Shown here piece by piece: positions 33,201 to 42,333 of a DNA stretch of 64,000 bases. Location of the stretch: contig OW804094.1 of NCBI GenBank assembly GCA_942159475.1, forward strand, positions 17,357,708 through 17,421,707. The letters are read 5' to 3'. A program made the position numbers and the translations under genes. A model generated the notes under the pieces. That model searched no databases and was not told where the DNA came from. It saw only the letters and a program-made list of their open reading frames with translations. The first letter of the stretch is position 1. Each line of letters begins with the position of its first letter. This DNA comes from Sthenelais limicola. Its lineage: Eukaryota; Annelida; Polychaeta; Phyllodocida; Sigalionidae.

Positions 33201-36200
33201 CGTCTGAAATTGGGGTTATTTCAGAGAAATTGTGATGGTGAATTGTACATTTTCTGAAAATCTGATCCATGTACTCACTCTGTGAGGTTTTTACTGATGC
33301 GATCCACGTCCAGGGTCACTCCTGCTGGGGGATCCTTTTGGAGCGCTGCCAATTCTTTTTGCAGGCGCTTCTGCAAACAGTGAACAAACATATAGTACCA
33401 TTATTAACAGGAAGATTTGAGAGGAGAAAAGCCCAATAGTTCAGTAAACATAAATACAAATCATTTCTTGCAATGGGTGGGTGCTTGGTCGGGTAAGTGA
33501 ATGAATGAATGGGATGAATGAATGAATGAATGAATGAGTGAATGAATGAATGAATGAATGAATGGGATGAATGAATGAATGAATGAATGAATGAATGAAT
33601 GAATGAATGAATGAATGAACGAATGAATGAATGAATGAATGAGTGAATGAATGAATGAATGAATGGGATGAATGAATGAATGAATGAATGAGTGAATGAA
33701 TGAATGAATGAATGAATGGGATGAATGAATGAATGAATGAATGAATGAATGAATGAATGAATGGGTGAGTGTGGGAGGGAGGGAAGGAGGGCGTAGGGGG
33801 TGGGGGGGGGGGGGGGGCTGGAGGGATGGAAAGAGGGAGCGAGGGGGTGATGTAGGTTTTAGTTTGAATGTATCGACAGCCAGGATCATACTTCAGTAAA
33901 TATCATTGGCTCTACCTTTACAGAATTCTAAGATCCACTTTTGTCACAGCGTGTGTACATGTATTCAAATTACAAGTACCTTCTGCATTGATCAATCAAA
34001 AGATGCTGTTTTTTTATAATTCGTATAAGATTCATGACTATTCAGTGAATCACTTGTCGACTTTCACACTCAATCGCCCTTTGGCTTTACCCAAATTTCA
34101 TCCCATCTCTTCCCACTGCCTTACCAACTTAACCATCAAAACCTAGCACCTCGGGCCAAGTATGGGGCGAAGAACAGCAATTTGAGATCTTGGCCTGATG
34201 TGAGCGATGATTAAAGCACACTGTCAACAGCTGAGCTCACTCTGACATAGTGAACTCGGGGTGATATAACTGATCCTTAATGACATCAGCGTAGTGAATA
34301 TATTTACCATCAAACATTAATCTATCTCTCCTGGGTATGATCATAAACTGCCTCCCTCTCAGCTCTCCCGCCCTTGATATAACCATATTAAATGTGTTGA
34401 TAAGGGCGTAAAGCAACCAATCTCACTCACTCCCTCTCAGCTCTCCCGCCCTTGATATAACCATATTAAATGTGTTGATAAGGGCGTAAAGCAACCAATC
34501 TCACTCACTCATTAACTGGGTCTCCACGCCTTTGGACTGCAGAATTTCAAGGCTTTTCCAGGCCCATTTTAGAAATCTTCAAGGCCGATATTAATGATTT
34601 TTCAGAAACTAAGTGACGGGACCAGGGGGTTGTAGTGATTGCTTTTCATAGGACAATTCATTAACCAGTTTTATATTCATATTTTATATCAATCACCTCG
34701 TTTCAACTTTTAGTTTGAGTCACTGTGGGGAAGGTGTGTCGGGGCCGAATCAGGAGGTGTACAGTAAGAAACAGAATCTTCGAAAATTTCAAGGCCTTTA
34801 ATGTATTCCAACAGGATTCAAGGCCCATAATGATAATCCAGGACAAAATGCCCATTTTCAAGGCTTTTCAAGGCCTTGGATTTATTTTTCCAAATTCAAG
34901 GCTATTCAATGCTTTTCCAGGCCCCGCGGAGACCCTGATTCAACAAATGCTAGTATAACTCATGAACTCAATACTCTTTCTGCCATAAATTCGTGTACAA
35001 AGTTAACTGACTAGACAGCAATTTCTATCAGGTGCAACATAAATATTTTTTAAAAAAGGGTATACATATAGGTGTCACCGAGATCATGTTAAACTTCCAG
35101 CCCAAGGAATCCACAGTAGTAAGTACCAGACATGGCGAAAGCTGCCTGACTGCGGTCCTTGACCGTTAAAAGACAAGTGGGACCGGTGAAACTGAAGATT
35201 CACTGGTCCGACTGTCCGGTGAAAAAATTGTATGAAACGTTGGGGAAACCTTAGAGGACTGGTAAAACTCCTGTCTGGTGAAAGTTCTAAAGTTTTCGCC
35301 ATGTCTGTAGTACCATAATCCATAAGTACCTTTAACTATTACGCAAATATCTTGGTAAGTAAGCTGTGAAAGATTAAAATATGAAGAAAGCATTTTGGTG
35401 GGAGAACCACGTATTTGGCCTCTCGTTCCAAGTTGGCTAATTGTCCTTATGTTTCTTCAGTCTAGATATCGATCCAAACCCTCAATCAGATAAGAATGGT
35501 CTGTCAGTGATTAGACGCCTAATTCGCTAATCGGTTCCCTGGCCTAGAACTCGGCGTGGGAATATAATGACATTTTGCGTTCTTAATGGAATTATAATAG
35601 TACTTTGTGGTTTGAGGCGAGAGGCTTTCCCTTCGTTTGAAGGGGCTCTCTCAACTTTGGGCCTAGACTGCCTTAAAACCCTGATACAACCATTTGTAGT
35701 GCACCTAGCCAACGAAAACCCCTATTCTTATGGCCCCCTCACACTGTACGCATCCGACGACGGACCTTACAACTGGATTTCCAGTTGTAAGGTCCGTTTT
35801 TGAGCTGTTGTAGACAACAAAACTCAAAGATTCAAATGTGGAATCGGATCATACAGTCGTAACAGTGTGAGTGCTAGTTGAGACGCTCACAACTCCAACT
35901 CAGCGAGTCGTAAGACTTACAACTCAGAAAACAGGAAAAAAAGGGGGGGGCTATCAGTTACAACGAGCGTTGTAACGGTGACTTTTTTTTTTTTTAAAGA
36001 TTTTATTTATCCAGCATCTCAAGACATGATTAACAGTAAAACAGTCGAGAACAGGTAACACGAGAACATTTGTGGCCTTCTACCTGCTGCTGCATTCTAC
36101 ATTTTTAACAGGTTCAAAAAATTAACTAGCAAACTAACTAACACATTCAATAGGACATATGATAATACACGTTAATAGCAAGGTGAGTATAATATAATAA

Positions 36201-39200
36201 CATGATATAATACGATCAGCTTTTTAGATTCAGTTAGTTTAGTTTAGTTCGCCCAGTTGTACTACTGGGTAAGTAGTTATGCGGATGTAATGTAAATAGG
36301 TTTTTATTGTCGTTCCATCTGACATTGTACTATGTCAGGATAATGGTAGAGGATATCACAGGTGGTGATTGACTGGCCAAGTGTACTGTTGGCGTAGATA
36401 AACATGACAGGTGTACATAAGATAGAGAGGTAAGCAAGGGTTGTAACATTGTAACATTGGCGAGGTATGGTGTATCTTGGCCTGTTTATTACCAGGTGGT
36501 AGAAGGATTTGGGTAGATTAGGGGGATAGTACAGATTAGGGGATAGAGAGAAAGATGGACGCAGAGGATCTGGGTCATGTAGTTGGGGTTGGGGTTAGGT
36601 GGACACTTTGATCGATAAAAAAAACTTTTTTTGGCCAATTTTTAGCGGGGTGCTTCCGATTCAAGTCGACTAGTGTGAGTGGTTAGTCTTAAGTTGTAAG
36701 TTGTACAACCAGTCAGATGCATACAGTGTGAGACGGCCATAACAGGTGCTTGGTGTGTTTGGTCACAACACAAGGCTTTTCAGAGCCAATTTCAGCCGAT
36801 TTCTAAGCGGTAAATTGGTGAATACCGGGTATATCTGAGTATATTTGGCATTGCCTTGATTTAAAGTATAAACTTCTGTTATGTTAAACTGCATTTTGAA
36901 GCTCATTTTTGTCTTAATGTTGGCTATTTGAGAGGATTGGTGCAGGCGAATTGTACATTTTCTGAAAAAATGACTCAAATGCTCAATTATATGTTAGATT
37001 TGTGTCGCTACTCATGAACATTGACATCATAAATCAGACTATCTAGGACATAAAGTCTTTAAATAGTTCTGGTGGGAACGTAAAACCTTCCCAGAAATGA
37101 CAGTTAGAATAGGCGTGATGGTAGGCAGGGCAGACCTCCCATTTTATGACGTGTGATCGTCTTAGAGTGAGTGAGTGAGATTGGTTGGTTTACGCCCTTA
37201 TCAACAGATTGAAAGGTTATATCAAGGGCGGGAGAGCTGAGAGTGCAGTTTATGATCATACCCAGGAAATAGAGATGGAGAAGAAGGTATAGAGAGAGTC
37301 ATAGCGCGCCTGAATACCTAATCTTACCATTTTCAAGACAATTCCAACCATTGAATTATTATTTCTTTCCGAATTCAAGGCTTTCAAGACCCTGAGAGAT
37401 CGTCATATGGATCACTTTGGTTTCATGAGTTTTACCTCAAAGACTACTTTATCTTAAGTCTATCTATGTGGAATTATGGCAAATAAAGCAATGTTGTTGC
37501 AATTTTCACTCAAGATTTTTGTAATCGCTTGCCCAGACAAGAGTCAATTAGGTGATTTTTGTATTGCCTGCAACTTGGCAAGCTATTGAAGCTGCCTAAA
37601 GGCTTTGGCTTCGGACCTTTAAAGGCAAGTAAGTACTAAGTGTAACCCATTCCCTGGCCTGGCTAAAGCGTCATTTCTATCTCTAATAATATGCTTTCTG
37701 ACTTGGCTCACAAAGGCTGGCCAAGTGTATGGTAGTTTGTAGCTGTAGCAATTTTTTTATTTTATTTTTTAACTTTTATTGCCAAAATTTCACATTTGTG
37801 ATACGCTTCAATTGTCAAGAAAACCTATTATTAATCTCATCATTATGGAAATTATACATTGAATTATAATAGCTAATAATTTTAATTATAATTATTGACG
37901 CAAAGAGATAATTTGTAATAATGTGTAGCAGAGTTTCTCCTTGAGAATTTAACATTTATACATATACCAAGCCCATCTAACGTTTTGGGCAGGCTACCAG
38001 ATGTTATATTAACTTAATTCCGTAGATCTTGATACGGTTTACACATACAACTAATCATATAGTGATACAGCTAATGTACATTTTTTTTTTGTTGCCCATA
38101 TCTAAAATAGAACAATTCAGAACCAATTCTCGCTCTTCAGATTATAAATCAAGACAATGTTTTACCGTCAGTAAAAATCAGTAAAAGCAAGTCAAAAGAT
38201 TTCATCTTAAACACACCTTCTATTCTCGGTACTGATACATTATCCAAACATGAATTATATATGCAATGTGCACAAGTTCCATTTGCTAATATTCAAAATG
38301 AGTAGGGTACAGAACGCATTAGCATATTTCCTCTCAGCAAGAGATGGTTGCACACAAGTCTAGGATATAGTGGAAAACCAACTGTAAAAGGGTCAGATTT
38401 TCGGAAAATGTACAAATGGCAGCTCTACACATTTAGGAAAGTCTCCTAAATTAGGCTGAAAAATGGTGAATACTGGGTATATCTGAGTATATTTGGCATT
38501 ACCTTGATTTAAAGTATAAACTTCTGTTATGTTAAACTGCATTTTGAAGCTCATTTTTGTCTTAAAGGATTGAGAGGATTGGTGAAGGCGAATTGTACAT
38601 TTTCTGAAAAAATGACTCAAAAGCTCAATTAATCAGCCTGGTAACATATGAAATAAAAAAGCCCTGTCTCTAGATCTGAATGTATATAGGTCAGATTTTC
38701 AGAACACGTACAATTCATCTTCACCAATCCTCTCAAATAACCCAAACTTTAGACGAAAATAAAGTTCAAAATACAGTTCAACCTAACCAAACAGATTGCA
38801 ATATAATCAATGCAATGCCGAATAACCTCGAATTTACCTAGTATTGACTGAATTGCAGCAGAATTTAACAAAATTCAATAAATGTGTACAGCTGTCAATA
38901 GTATATTTTCTGAAAATTTTACCCATACGATGGTGGTGGGAGTGGCATCGCTTTCTGAGCTGCAATGGCGAAGGGGCATGCCAGTCTCTGACTATTATTT
39001 AGTACCAGGATAAAGTATCAGGCGGTCGTACAAGAATGTTTTTTTTTGTTTTTTTTTCAGCATGGTAGCGATGACTGGAGAAGGACCACTGTGAATTGCT
39101 CGTATTATAATATGCAAGAATGTAATACATTGTAGTCCCTTGTAGAAATATCAATAGCAATTTGCCCAGAGATTCGGTCTTCTATCGAGTTTGAAGTCAG

Positions 39201-42126
39201 AGATCGTAGATGTTCGTCAGCTCGGCCCAGGCAACGAGTGCCTGAGACCTTGCATCAAGCTTTATTCGCACTCAAGGAATGCAATCCTTTACACCCTATC
39301 ACTTATACTTCAAAGGCAGGTCTGGACACTGGCTTCTACTTTCCCATTGCCTCAGACAATTCAAGTTTTCTCTAGGCAACTAAATATAGTAAACACCACA
39401 CTAACAAATGTTGATGACGATCGCTTCACAGCTCTTAACCGATTAGGGTGCCTGAAGATGTCGTCATTACCAGTACACTTAAATAATCCAAAGTTAAGAG
39501 AAAAATTAATACAATACCAAACATACTCAGATACAACTAGTACTACCGTAGAGCATATATATGTATATCATCATTCAGCCTAATTTAGCAGAATTTGCTA
39601 AATGTGTACAACTGACACACCCTGGCAATAATATGGTTGAGAGCTCAGAGCAAGATAATTAGAACTACTGATCTATAACAATCTAACCAAGAGAAATAAA
39701 TGTTGACTCCGCGATAGAATTGATTTACACCTAAGCTTTCCATGCGGAGTAGCTCTTTCTTTACCTTTGGCATTGTTTATATATATAACACCTGGCATGT
39801 GTATGTATCTGAGTACCTTTGGTTGTATATTGTGAGGATGATTGCAGAGGGCGCTCAGTAGCAAGGACTAGTAAGTGGCTATTTATATATATATATATCC
39901 ACCTTAGCTGACCACTCACTTACCAGCCACGGACACAGCAACAACTCACAAACTGAACTCTATTTGTTTCTGTTGCTGTGGTTCTTATTTCTTTCTGTTG
40001 CCAGTATGGCCTTAGAGAAATGCGCTGTTTGTGGCTACATGCATCAGAGACCCGGTCAGAAATCGTGCAGGTTTAAGGATGAGGCCGTGGTTGCTGCAAA
40101 GGCCTGGGCCTGAGGAGTGGCAGTTGTTCTTTACCTTTGGCATTATAGGAATAGGGACGCGTCTGGCCGCGCCAATACAATATGGTTTCGCACCTTCGAC
40201 TAACCTTATAGCAACAGGGTCACCTTTGAGTAAGCCCACAGACTCATCTACACATTGTTATAAACTAGTTTTGTAAACGTGTGGTTTCTCAATATCCACT
40301 AGCGGAGTTCTAATCCAATATATTTAGACCGCGTGAAACTAAGGTTTTAAGGCGAGAGATCCATAGGCTCTCGTGACGATCTTGATTCTGTTTCGCTGTT
40401 TGGCTCCATGGAAGAGTATTTTCTAGGTACAGAAATGAGATGTTAATGCTATCCCAATTTTGGTTTACGTCTGGGTGGTCAGAGTGTAGATGTCTGGCCA
40501 CCGTGGTGTCGTGGTTGTTTTTAAAGGCATCCCTATGTGCTCCAAACCGAGTGACAATCGTGTTCTTGGTTTGGCCCACATACTGGATTCTACAGATTTG
40601 GCAAGTGAGGACAAGTGGAATGTATGATCTGAATCCGCGCAGATTCAGTTGTGGTAGCGCAATCGGAAAGCTCACACGTCCCAAAATTGTTCTAAACTAG
40701 GTTCCTGTTCATCAATACTCTTTTGTGTTGACTATTGACCTCTACTCTTTTGTACCTGAATACTTCATGAGTTTCACATAACCCATAGTGTAACTTGGAC
40801 CACGAGCGGAGCTAAAAGACAAGACACATTTTGTCTAACTACATGAATCGGCAACTCATACATTGTACCTTTGCGTTCGATCGTGGTGTTGAAATACCCA
40901 ACTAGAGCCAGAGAACCACCTGGAACTTATCCTGGTGAATTAGATTTGAGCCTGATAAACACATGGAAACAGAACTTTTGTGTTCATGTGTTTATTATTA
41001 AATAACATTTCTTTTAGCATAGGCCTACCAATACACAGCTCACTGTCAGGCAAGGCAATCATTATTACTATATAGAATGAGATCTTTAGATACTGTCGAT
41101 ATCTTTTTTTAGTGTAAATCAGCGCAGGTCTTCCAACTGTTGCCCGATTGTTAATCCTCCTTTTCACACTTTTCTGGAAAGAGGGCCCCTTACTCGAAGT
41201 CCGTTCTGTCCCTTTTCTCTGTCTCTCTCGCCCTTCTTCTCTATCTTTATTTCCTGGGTATGATCATAAACTGCCTCCATTTCGTAAAGCAACCAATCTC
41301 ACTCACCCACTCAAGTCAAGGATTATGGCTGCTAGTTCCCTTATCATGAGACGGTGCTCGTCCCTCCCCTCCCCACTACACGGGGATGGCCAGGTAGGAG
41401 GCGAATGATATTATGTTGCCTTGAAGTTAATGTGATTGTGGGTATTTGAGTCACGTGTGCCAGGCTGTGGCTGTGACCATAATTAAAATATAAGAGTAAG
41501 ATCTGAGATCAAATGGCTGAGTGTAGGGACCTCTGAAGATCTAATTATATCCTGAATCTATTCAACTAGTGAAAGGGTGTGGATAGACTGGCCAGTATCA
41601 CTATCAGAAATATACCAATAGGCCTACTATAATTACGGCGAGCAATACCAGGGGCAAAACCAAGAATTTGAAGAAACCAATGGCAATGGTCCTGTCTAGG
41701 ACTAGGTTCTGTGTATGTGACAAAATAATCATTGCCGGGACACGATCGAAACAAAACTTCCATGCTAAGACTTAAAATGGGTATTGCATAATAGAACTGG
41801 TTAAAGGGGTGCTTATCGCAACTACAACCAAAGGTACTGGCATAGACATAAAGCTATAATCGCCAGGGCCCACGAGACAAGAGGGTGGGACGGGGAGCTG
41901 TCATTCAAGCAGCGAAAGATGACAAGAGGAAGTTTGAAAAAAATGATTTAACACGTCATATCCCCTCTTTGTTTCCATCTTAAAGCGTGTAATTATTATA
42001 ACTGGTTAATAAAGGATCACATGGAAATCATTTATGAAAGAAAAGATCGAGGGAATATAGAAAAAATCCAAGATTAATCATGATGGCTGTTCGAAAACAA
42101 GTACCTACCTCCATTGCCGACGCCAT
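27202..42126 (-). CDS. UBE2W: Ubiquitin-conjugating enzyme E2 W, complete, 6 exons
   Basis: Minus-strand exons: 42126-42109 (MASAME), 33370-33279, 32262-32160, 30490-30335, 29346-29271 and 27215-27202 (ends DDSV, stop TGA). Phases agree at every junction and the product is 152 aa, close to the usual 151. Residues 7-150 form the UBC fold: [15 protein letters not shown] at the first helix, [14 protein letters not shown] and RYPFDSPQ on the sheet, HPH at 82-84 (the HPH variant of the E2 HPN motif, known in this family), catalytic Cys92 in [14 protein letters not shown], then [13 protein letters not shown]2W monoubiquitylates the alpha-amino group of substrates with disordered N-termini. The terminal exon holds only 14 coding bases and was placed by phase, acceptor (TTTCAG) and the expected HDD ending. 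The intron upstream of the catalytic exon carries two partial tandem copies of that exon. Intron 1 is about 8.7 kb. Confidence 0.93.
27272..27473. mobile_element. Family H MITE in the last UBE2W intron
   Basis: TACTGTAAACGTATTAATGT to AATATGTTTACAGTA. It lies 57 bp upstream (minus strand) of the terminal 14-bp coding exon. Confidence 0.85.
27521..27987. mobile_element. Family I inverted-repeat element
   Basis: CCGTATATACCCGTGTATAA at the left and TTATACACGAGTATATACGG at the right. CCCGGCTTATA motifs repeat inside near both ends. Confidence 0.85.
28204..28429 (-). mobile_element. Family A MITE, complete
   Basis: TGGGTCAGTGTTTCAG to CTGAAAATCTAACCCA; in a UBE2W intron. Confidence 0.87.
28430..29270. 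other. UBE2W intron, no element recognised
   Basis: Apart from the perfect palindrome at 29091-29113 nothing structured was found. Confidence 0.4.
29091..29113. repeat. 23-bp perfect palindrome
   Basis: CTGAAGAACGT, one A, then ACGTTCTTCAG, i.e. 11-bp arms around a single base. It is not part of a recognised transposon. Confidence 0.7.
29665..29800. mobile_element. Retroelement 3'-tail fragment
   Basis: (TTTGA)n-like run followed by TTTATTTGTCAAATTATTAC and CCAGGTCTTCCAACAGTT, sharing the AGGTCTTCCA tail motif. Confidence 0.4.
29965..30210. mobile_element. Family N MITE with inverted repeats of over 40 bp
   Basis: GCGGAACTCCACTATAGGTA at the left matches TACCTATAGTGGAGTTCCGC at the right, and pairing continues through GGCGCCAACAGGCAAAA. 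Flanked by TA. Confidence 0.9.
30491..30785 (-). repeat. Tandem duplication of a UBE2W splice acceptor and partial exon
   Basis: Upstream of the true exon (30490-30335), segments 30623-30574 and 30750-30701 repeat TTTGTAG|GTGGTG and the first 50 nt of the exon, encoding [16 protein letters not shown] plus two bases of the next codon. Repeat spacing is 133 and 127 bp. Both copies break at the same exon point (TTGCTGTACAC on +). Confidence 0.92.
30836..31278. mobile_element. Family F MITE
   Basis: AAGGTGGGATCCCACTGGCT at the left and AGCCAGTGGAATCGCAGCCT at the right. The interior is rich in GAGCG / CGCTC motifs. It starts about 50 bp from the duplicated exon array. Confidence 0.75.
31488..32073 (+). 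repeat. 293-bp tandem duplication, two near-identical units
   Basis: Units 31488-31780 and 31781-32073 match through their whole length. Each holds a 109-bp hairpin, AGGCCCTTGTCCACTAAGCC to GGCTTAGTGGACAAGGGCCT (31629-31737 and 31922-32030). Confidence 0.95.
32278..33030. other. UBE2W intron 2 remainder
   Basis: A T-rich run at 32281-32310 looks like a retroelement tail. The rest is AT-rich with no recognised element. Confidence 0.35.
33031..33269 (+). mobile_element. Family A MITE next to a UBE2W splice donor
   Basis: TGGGTCTGATTTTCAG to CTGAAAATCTGATCCA. Its right end is three bases from the donor hexamer GTGAGT (33278-33273, minus strand) of exon 33370-33279. Confidence 0.9.
33493..33765 (+). 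repeat. (TGAA)n microsatellite
   Basis: About 65 units of GAAT/TGAA with periodic GGGATGAA and GAGTGAA interruptions, giving a loose higher-order pattern. A G-rich run follows at 33790-33830. Confidence 0.97.
34352..34512 (+). repeat. 78-bp tandem duplication of a SINE-like tail
   Basis: CCCTCTCAGCTCTCCCGCCC to AAAGCAACCAATCTCACTCA occurs twice in tandem. The same tail recurs at 37165-37270 (reverse), 41255-41312 and 48121-48226, preceded by CCTGGGTAWGATCATAAACT. Confidence 0.8.
34517..34935. mobile_element. Family K inverted-repeat element
   Basis: GGGTCTCCACGCCTTTGGAC at the left and CCCCGCGGAGACCC at the right. Several TTCAAGGCYTTTCCAGGCC motifs lie inside. A relative begins near 63067. 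Confidence 0.7.
35119..35314. mobile_element. Short inverted-repeat element
   Basis: GTACCAGACATGGCGAAA and TTTCGCCATGTCTGTAGTAC form the ends, and ACTGGT/ACCAGT motifs fill the centre. Confidence 0.65.
35461..35672 (-). mobile_element. Family L element
   Basis: Reverse copy, from TCTAGATATCGATCCAAACC to ACTTTGGGCCTAGACTG. Confidence 0.75.
35730..36740. mobile_element. Inverted-repeat element (CACACTGTA ends) carrying an insertion
   Basis: TGGCCCCCTCACACTGTACG at the left pairs with ATACAGTGTGAGACGGCCA at the right, and GTTGTAAG motifs repeat inside both arms. A segment beginning with a T run at 35981 looks like an antisense retroelement inserted in the middle. Confidence 0.65.
36808..36978 (+). 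mobile_element. Family A MITE, right half
   Basis: The left end is missing. The right end is the unusual CTGAAAAAATGACTCAAA variant shared with the 38390 copy. Confidence 0.75.
37165..37270 (-). mobile_element. SINE-like tail, reverse
   Basis: AGTGAGTGAGATTGGTTGGT, then GGGCGGGAGAGCTGAGAG and TATGATCATACCCAGGAAAT, the complement of the tail at 34352. Confidence 0.6.
37280..38389. other. UBE2W intron 1, no gene signal
   Basis: AT-rich with a family K-like scrap near 37370 (AATTCAAGGCTTTCAAGACC). Nothing else recognised. Confidence 0.35.
38390..38620 (+). mobile_element. Family A MITE, variant right end
   Basis: Left end GGGTCAGATTTTCGG; right end CTGAAAAAATGACTCAAA. It shares interior variants and the following GCTCAATTA with the 36808 copy. 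Confidence 0.87.
38688..38929 (-). mobile_element. Family A MITE, complete
   Basis: TAGGTCAGATTTTCAG to CTGAAAATTTTACCCA. Confidence 0.85.
39494..39613 (-). mobile_element. Family A fragment
   Basis: CAGCCTAATTTAGCAGAATT and TAAATGTGTACAACTG match the family A interior; both termini are absent. Confidence 0.55.
40005..40115 (+). pseudogene. Short Cys-rich reading frame, possible retroelement remnant
   Basis: A 36-codon frame starting [18 protein letters not shown]. The CxxC...H...C spacing suggests a small zinc-binding motif, as in some retroelement first ORFs. TTTACCTTTGGCAT occurs on both sides (39760 and 40131), so it may be part of a broken element. Confidence 0.3.
40310..40684 (-). pseudogene. 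GIY-YIG endonuclease domain fragment of a retroelement
   Basis: 124 codons containing [20 protein letters not shown], then [21 protein letters not shown] and WISRLKTL. This order (CxxC, QYVGQT in the GIY-YIG position, R...H, late E/W) matches the C-terminal nuclease of Penelope-like and related elements. No reverse transcriptase is adjacent, so it is a dead fragment in UBE2W intron 1. Confidence 0.65.
41252..41312 (+). mobile_element. SINE-like tail, internally deleted
   Basis: TCCTGGGTATGATCATAAAC followed directly by GTAAAGCAACCAATCTCACT, lacking the middle seen at 34352. Confidence 0.55.
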
Positions 42127-42333
42127 ATTGACATCCCACGCAAAGCTAGGCAGAACTTCAGTTTCGTTCAATTCACATGTTAAACATGTGTTATTCCATT
42201 AATTATATAGTCGTAATTGTTTCAATTGTATGGTTATTGATATAAATACTTGAAAAAACAGTAGTTATAGAGAATAAACTTTTGTACTAAACTATTAATA
42301 ATCACAAGACGCACAACTCTGCACGAACTGAGA
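42127..42333. promoter_or_regulatory. Bidirectional promoter between UBE2W and BPNT2
   Basis: Only 207 bp separate the two start codons. TATAAATA at 42241-42248 faces BPNT2, and a TATATAAT-type box on the minus strand at about 42202-42209 faces UBE2W, each 75-90 bp before its ATG. A 17-bp perfect palindrome with two E-box-like CACATG arms lies at 42174-42190. Use of these boxes is inference. Confidence 0.7.
42174..42190. promoter_or_regulatory. 17-bp palindrome with paired E-box-like arms
   Basis: CACATGTTAAACATGTG reads the same on both strands apart from its central base. It lies inside the shared promoter, near where UBE2W transcription should start if the minus-strand TATA-like box is used. 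Confidence 0.5.

Noticed and set aside
33461..33889. 142-codon open frame on the - strand rich in FIHSFIHS
   Set aside because: It is only the translation of the TGAA microsatellite.
39191..39583. 130-codon frame on the + strand in UBE2W intron 1
   Set aside because: No recognisable domain; its end runs into a family A fragment.
41326..41394. ATG frame [20 protein letters not shown] followed by a donor-like GTAGGA
   Set aside because: It looks like a targeting-peptide exon, but follows a SINE-like tail and no partner exon or promoter was found.
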